From Terebella lapidaria (taxonomy: Eukaryota; Annelida; Polychaeta; Terebellida; Terebellidae), in contig OX424562.1 of assembly GCA_949152475.1 (NCBI GenBank), positions 37,744,157 to 37,808,156 on the forward strand: 64,000 bases of DNA, given 5' to 3'. The translations under genes and the position numbers were made by a program. Below, piece by piece: positions 59,387 to 64,000 of this stretch. Each line of letters starts with the position of its first letter. The first letter of the stretch is position 1. The notes below the pieces were generated by a model. The model was not told the DNA's origin, made no database searches, and saw only the letters and a program-made list of their open reading frames with translations.

Positions 59387-60712
59387 TAGGTTACCGTACC
59401 TATGGTCCGATAACCTATTGGCATGGCGTTGTGTCCGGCGTCCGTCCGTCCGTCCGTCTGTCCGTCGTCCGTCGTCTGTCGTCCGTCCACATTTTTATCT
59501 TTAAAGTTTACGGTCGAATCTCTCTGAAATTTTGCACAAAAATAGCTAAAAATATTCCCAGGAAAGGTTTTCTTTCGTTTTTTGATTTTCGCATTTTCCT
59601 CGAAATGTCGGCCATTTTTGTTGAAAATTTTGGACTTTGACGGCCATTTTCTCAAAAACTGTTCAGACAGTTTTGAGAATTTTATTTCAAAAGATTCCCC
59701 TTATGGACCTCTGTGATGTGTATAAGTTTGGTTGCCCTTGAATCGCCAGTCTCCGTGGGGCGGCCATTCTGAATTTTTGACGAGTCGGGGAAAAAAATTT
59801 TTTTCGCCCCAAATCGCATTACTATCCATTTTGGGCCATTTCTAGGGCAAAAAATTTTTCACCTTTTGAAAAAATTTTTGGACTCGGAAAATTTTCGGCA
59901 ATTTTTTCCTTCATAATGGGAGCATACCTGTACTCATAGAACGCCTGAAAATAGAGCTTAGAAATTGGCATTTTCAAATGGGAAGTCATATATGGCGACT
60001 TATGTGGTGACCTTGAATTTGACCTTGGAAGACCTTGAAAGGTCAAAACAGCCATATTTGGGTCGAAAAATGCCCAAATTTGCACCTTGTCTGTCTTTTC
60101 TCGAAAACTGTTCAGACAGTTTTGAGATTTTTGTTTCAAAAGATTCCCCTTATGGACCTCTGTGATGTGTATAAGTTTGGTTGCCCTTGAATCGCCAGTC
60201 TGCATGTGGCGGCCATTTTAAATTTTTGACGTGTCAGCGAAAAAAAAATTTTTCACCCCAAATCGCATTACTATCCATTTTGGGCCATTTCAGGGGGAAA
60301 AAAAATTTCACCATTTGAAAGAATTTTTGGACAAATCTATATTTGCCTCTATAGATGAAATGCTTGCAGATAAGGCTTATGTTTGCATTATGAACATATA
60401 GGAAGACATATATGGCACAACTAATGATGACCTTGAACTTGACCTCAGATGACCTTGAGTGCCAAATGTCTGACTAAGAATGTGTACATTGGCCTGAGCG
60501 GCCTATACACTTGCACCCAGACCTATCTTTGTATTATGAACATATAGAAAATCAAATACCGCACCCGTACATGTAATGGTGACATTGAAGTTCACATGGA
60601 TGACCTTGATTGGTAAATCTCATGGTCATAATGTTCACACTGATAACCTTGATTGATAAATCTCAAGGTCTGTTACATTCCATTATCCAAACCAAAATTG
60701 TCCGGTAACCTA
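59387..60712. repeat. Hairpin-headed repeat unit, copy 1
   Basis: It starts with a hairpin, TAGGTTA...TAACCTA (59387-59417), and ends CGGTAACCTA (60703-60712), the reverse complement of TAGGTTACCG. It therefore has 10-bp terminal inverted repeats. A (GTCC)n microsatellite follows the hairpin (59440-59485). Inside, a segment of about 200 bp (CTGTTCAGACAGTTTTGAGA, then TTCAAAAGATTCCCCTTATG) occurs twice, at 59651-59850 and 60102-60300. TGACCTTGA words are common in it. No ORF of interest. Confidence 0.75.
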
Positions 60713-60942
60713 TCTTAACCTTTGGGCTAATTCTTAAAGTTGGGGCTCGAGTATGCTTGGGCCCCAGAAGACTTGCGTATTTTTTTTTGGCACTAAACTA
60801 CAGATCAGCCAATACGCCTCTAAAAACATTATATATAGGTCCATTTCCAAAAGATTTTTCCAATTAAATGCAAAATTATATGTCTCAGATTCCCAGGTAC
60901 TATGCATAATGGATCTACTTAGAAAATAATTACTTGTTGTTT

Positions 60943-61160
60943 TAGCTTAACGGCCCATATGGGCCGATAAGCTATGTCGTGGTCGAAAAAAAACGATGAA
61001 TTTTGTCTTTGGTGGCCATTTTATCAAAATCTGTTCAGACAATTTTCTTCAAAATCATGTGCAAGATTTTCCTTATGTATCTGTGTGTTGTGTATAAGTT
61101 TTGTTGCCTTTAAAATGGGGCGGCCATTTTGATTTTTTGACAGGTAGGCGGAAAAAAATT
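60943..61160. repeat. Hairpin-headed repeat unit, copy 2, short
   Basis: TAGCTTA...TAAGCTA (60943-60974) encloses CGGCCC-ATAT-GGGCCG. The next 180 bp match copy 1 (CTGTTCAGACAATTTTC, TGTGTATAAGTTTTGTTGCC, GGGGCGGCCATTTTGA). Confidence 0.75.
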
Positions 61161-62504
61161 GTTTGTCCAGATGAAACAGAACAAGAATTACAATGAAGTC
61201 GCGCGAGCAACTTGCTAGTTGAGTCAGCTTGGAAAACCAACGATATAAACAATTGAAAAAAAAAACAGATCTGCGAGTGGACTACTGTACTGGTGAAGCA
61301 GTGTGGCAGCAAAGGAGGTCAGGGGCGCTACATAGCCCCACACCATCGTCTGGGAAAATTGTGTAAACAATAAAAACTCCAAAATGTTTAGTTATGTCGT
61401 TAAAACATTCTTATGATCCTATCGTCAACCCTGATCGTGAACCCCGTCTGACCTCTCCAAATATGATTTCTGTTCAAAAATACAAGTATATTTCGTTTAC
61501 CAAGAAGTACGAATTCACACACAATTTGTGTTGAAGAAAGCACGCAAAATTAAACCAGATCCATATGAGCTCAATCACTGATTGATCAAAAATAAAGCCA
61601 AAAGAATATTTTTAAAAAGTTATGAAATCTGGGGAATGGAAACCAACGTCAGTTAAGAGCCAGGAGAAGTTCAAAATCAACCTCAGAACACCAAAAAAAA
61701 TTTTGACACAAAATTTCAAGTTCAAAATTTCAAAAACACAAAATTTCAAGTTCATCCGATTATCCGAAACAAAGCTACGGCCAGAAAGCGTGTTTCACTG
61801 ATGGATGAACTTGACTTTAATACAAAAACAAAATATCAAATCAATTTTCTGCTCGGGGAATGGATAACGGACTCCATTTTACACATTCTTCTTTGTGAAT
61901 AGGCCTATTGAAGCTTGGTCCATTCTAAGAAATGAATTGGGAGTTGTGAGGTTTTTCGGCCCAAGTATCATATCCTGCGCCTGTCTCTATATTCAATAAG
62001 GATTAAAAAGGTGCGAGACGGATTAAATGGTATGTTTTCAGTGGACGAGTAGTATTAAGGAGCAGTGTACGGTACTTGGGCCAATCGAACAACTCAGTGA
62101 CTTTGCATTTCTTACGGTGAATGAAGCGTTCAAACAAAGAATCACACCTCCTGTATTAAATACATGCACTGGCAAGTTGGTCCACCAACCTGATTAGTCT
62201 ACCGTAAATATCATATATATCGAGCGCGTTGAGACTGACCCGGGGTTGGATTGACCGCTAACCCGCCCAGGCGCTGTACCGTGACGTGTTGCCATGGCTA
62301 CAGGCGACTTAGTATACAATTAGCACAAGTTATGACGGAGTCGTGTGATGACATATCGAACTAAACTATCAAACTACATCGGGCAAGACAGTAACAATAG
62401 ACAACAACAACACGAGCCCATCATGGGAACATGAAGTCGGTGATCGCTTCGGATTGTAGAGAATAAGTTTCTTCTGCTCACAGAAAGAAAAAGAACATAA
62501 AAAC
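61161..62504 (+). other. 5' flank of the right-edge membrane-protein gene
   Basis: No gene. AAAAnTTTCAAGTTC units recur at 61700-61760. Sequence before the ATG at 62505 has no TATA I can place with confidence. The 5' UTR probably lies within the last few hundred bases. Confidence 0.4.
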
Positions 62505-62559
62505 ATGTCTGGATTTGGTCTGCAGCTCGGTGCAGTCGGTGGTACCGACAGCAAACAAA
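62505..62559 (+). CDS. First coding exon of a multi-pass membrane protein gene
   Basis: ATG at 62505 in a fair context (AAACATGTC) reads MSGFGLQLGAVGGTDSKQ and ends with one extra base before a consensus donor (AAA/GTAAGT at 62560). The phase-1 end fits exactly the long open frame that starts at the acceptor at 63312. The short Gly-rich end has no motif. The pairing of donor, phase and acceptor is the main evidence for this exon. Confidence 0.65.
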
Positions 62560-63312
62560 GTAAGTACGTGAACTTCCTTTAAAACCTGGAAATGAAATTA
62601 TATGACTGTTTTCCCCATGTACACAGAGTTTTAAATGGCAATCAGATCTAAAAATTGATTGGGTTATGTTTGTGTTTCGTGACACTAATCCAATACCTTG
62701 TTCGTGTACGCCGCTGGCCCCCTCATAGATTTTGGAATAATACAACCGGTGCTTCGATTTTGATTGAAAACTTGAGTTTGAGGGCGGGATAGGATAATCG
62801 ACATAATATTCTAAACGAAAAAATAAAATGTGTATTAAATAGTTTTTTTTAAATAGAAAATTCAAGGACCAAGAAAGATTACTGGAGAAATATATAGTGT
62901 ATAGTGATAGTGCGACATTGGAAATAAAGTCTAAAGTCAAATTCAAGGTCATGACAATATACAGCTTATACCATTTCCTAAATGTTCACATTTAATTCTT
63001 AAGCTGTAAATTCGATAATAAGCGAGATATTAGCCATTTGGTTCTCTGACATTGAGCGATTCAAGCGCAACAGAACTTATACATGTCACAAATTAGGTAC
63101 ATAAGGGGAATCTTTTGAAGCAAAAAAATTCAAACTGTCTGAAATTTATTTTAAAAAATGGCCATCAAAGTCAGAAATTGGCCGTTTTTCGTCGAAAATG
63201 GCTGCCATTTTTAAGAAAACGCGAAAATGAAAAAAAAAAAAAATTTCCTCGAGGTTCAGGTATTTTTGTGCACAATTTCAGAAAAAAATATATTTTGCAG
63301 GTTATTTTGCAG
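62560..63312 (+). other. Intron 1 of the right-edge gene
   Basis: GTAAGT to TTTTGCAG, 753 bp. A second acceptor (TATTTTGCAG) lies 12 bp upstream and keeps the frame. The last 230 bp are an inverted copy of the hairpin-headed repeat (63085-63290). Confidence 0.6.
63085..63290 (-). repeat. Inverted fragment of the hairpin-headed repeat, inside intron 1
   Basis: The reverse complement matches 59510-59720 (TTCTGAAATTGTGCACAAAA, GGCCATTTTt, CAAAAGATTCCCCTTATG). Confidence 0.8.
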
Positions 63313-64000
63313 GTTCTCGTACATGGCGGACGACGATGAGACTCACGGGAATAGTGGCGGGGTGGTGGTTGGCTAGCACTCTCGTCAGTGTGGTCACTAG
63401 GTTCATCATGGAGGGGGAGGATGACTTCATGGCCGGGGCGGCCTGGCTCACACCTTCCTTCATAGACGGACGCTGGATCGAGATCACCACACTACAGAAC
63501 GCAGTTGCCGCCATCGTTACGCTCACACTCAGCAGATGTTGTCGACAGGAGGGTGCACGTTTGGAAACTGACAGCTGCAAGGGGAAAAAGCTCGTACGCA
63601 AACATCTCCTTGGCAACCTCGCGCTGAACGCCGCGTACAGTCTGCTGGACGCCAGCACTGTTCACGTGATATTGACTGTCCAATCAGTGATCATAACTGC
63701 GACAGTCGTCAAATCCGTCCAAACTGTGCGTCAGAAGTTCACCGTCGCGTTCTCAATCCTGCTACAGACAACGTGTGTTGCTCTGTACGTGCGAGAGGAT
63801 CCATCCTTCAACTTGTGGGGCACTCTGTTTACAATCGTGTCGGCAGTGTTGCTAGCCATGCGCGACTTGAGTCTCAACCAGATGCAGCTCTCAATGGTAG
63901 GAACATTTAGAGTCTACGGACGCACTTGTGGATATAGCAGCTTGTTACTTCTACCCATCGTACTTATCAGACACAAAGTCAAGAGAACCCTGTACAGTAT
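63313..64000 (+). CDS. Second exon of a multi-pass membrane protein, open at window end
   Basis: The frame stays open from 63313 to the last base, about 229 codons, ending inside the gene. Joined in phase to exon 1, it begins SSRTWRTTMRLTGIVAGWWL. Membrane segments are seen: GIVAGWWLASTLVSVVTRFI, TTLQNAVAAIVTLTLS, VHVILTVQSVIITATVVKSV, FTVAFSILLQTTCVALYV, LWGTLFTIVSAVLLAM and YSSLLLLPIVLI. Basic loops such as KGKKLVRKH lie between them. The layout and the helix VILTVQSVIITA recall drug/metabolite (SLC35/TPT-like) transporters, but the family is not certain. It is not an obvious relative of the pseudogene at 30350. Confidence 0.72.

Overview
The window looks like a piece of a metazoan nuclear genome, most likely a marine invertebrate and plausibly a mollusc. 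The evidence is spliced exons with GT-AG borders, AATAAA poly(A) signals, low gene density, and many eukaryotic retroelements (BEL/Pao, Ty3/gypsy, Penelope-like, jockey/CR1-type LINE). Mollusc is a guess from repeat style, not proven. There are no rRNA genes, recognisable tRNA genes or CRISPR arrays.

Layout. 1-1250: last coding exon and 3' UTR of an unidentified gene on the + strand. 3381-5523: a small decayed gypsy element with its target-site duplication (TSD). 7063-9309: a broken LINE on the - strand. 9466-29857: a three-level nest. A BEL/Pao element (238-bp LTRs, TSD GTGCC) contains a 5'-truncated Penelope-like element (about 15099-29000, - strand). That in turn contains a 12.1-kb gypsy element (16564-28668, 1384-bp LTRs, TSD GTAT, LTRs about 1% different). 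30350-31536: a decayed multi-pass transporter-like gene. 31856-32997: a non-autonomous Mutator-like element with a 9-bp TSD and a nested TA-flanked MITE. 34570-35718 and 45468-46625: two intact, intronless, paralogous type II membrane glycosyltransferases with a DxD motif, in a duplicated and partly inverted repeat-rich block (about 33400-50430). 51845-59232: Penelope and LINE fragments in or near a third, badly decayed gypsy element on the - strand. 59387-61160 and 63085-63290: a repeat family with hairpin heads. 62505 to the window end: the first two coding exons of a multi-pass membrane protein gene, open at the right edge.

Most interesting part. The young gypsy element (16564-28668) carries, downstream of its integrase, about 4 kb that is neither env nor LTR. 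This holds a CCAAT / CACGTG / TATAAAAG promoter-like module, then a C2H2 zinc-finger ORF. A second module with nearly the same spacing follows, then another zinc-finger ORF leading into a long Ser/Arg-rich ORF. The arrangement resembles a retroelement with its own internally promoted accessory genes. The same element has a 418-bp tandem duplication that copies its tRNA-Leu-type primer binding site, and it has no visible protease.

How the parts work together. The cellular genes are few: two certain glycosyltransferases, one terminal exon, one 5' gene end and one pseudogene. Nothing suggests an operon or a joint pathway. The window is best read as gene-poor, transposon-dense DNA whose insertion order can be worked out from TSDs.
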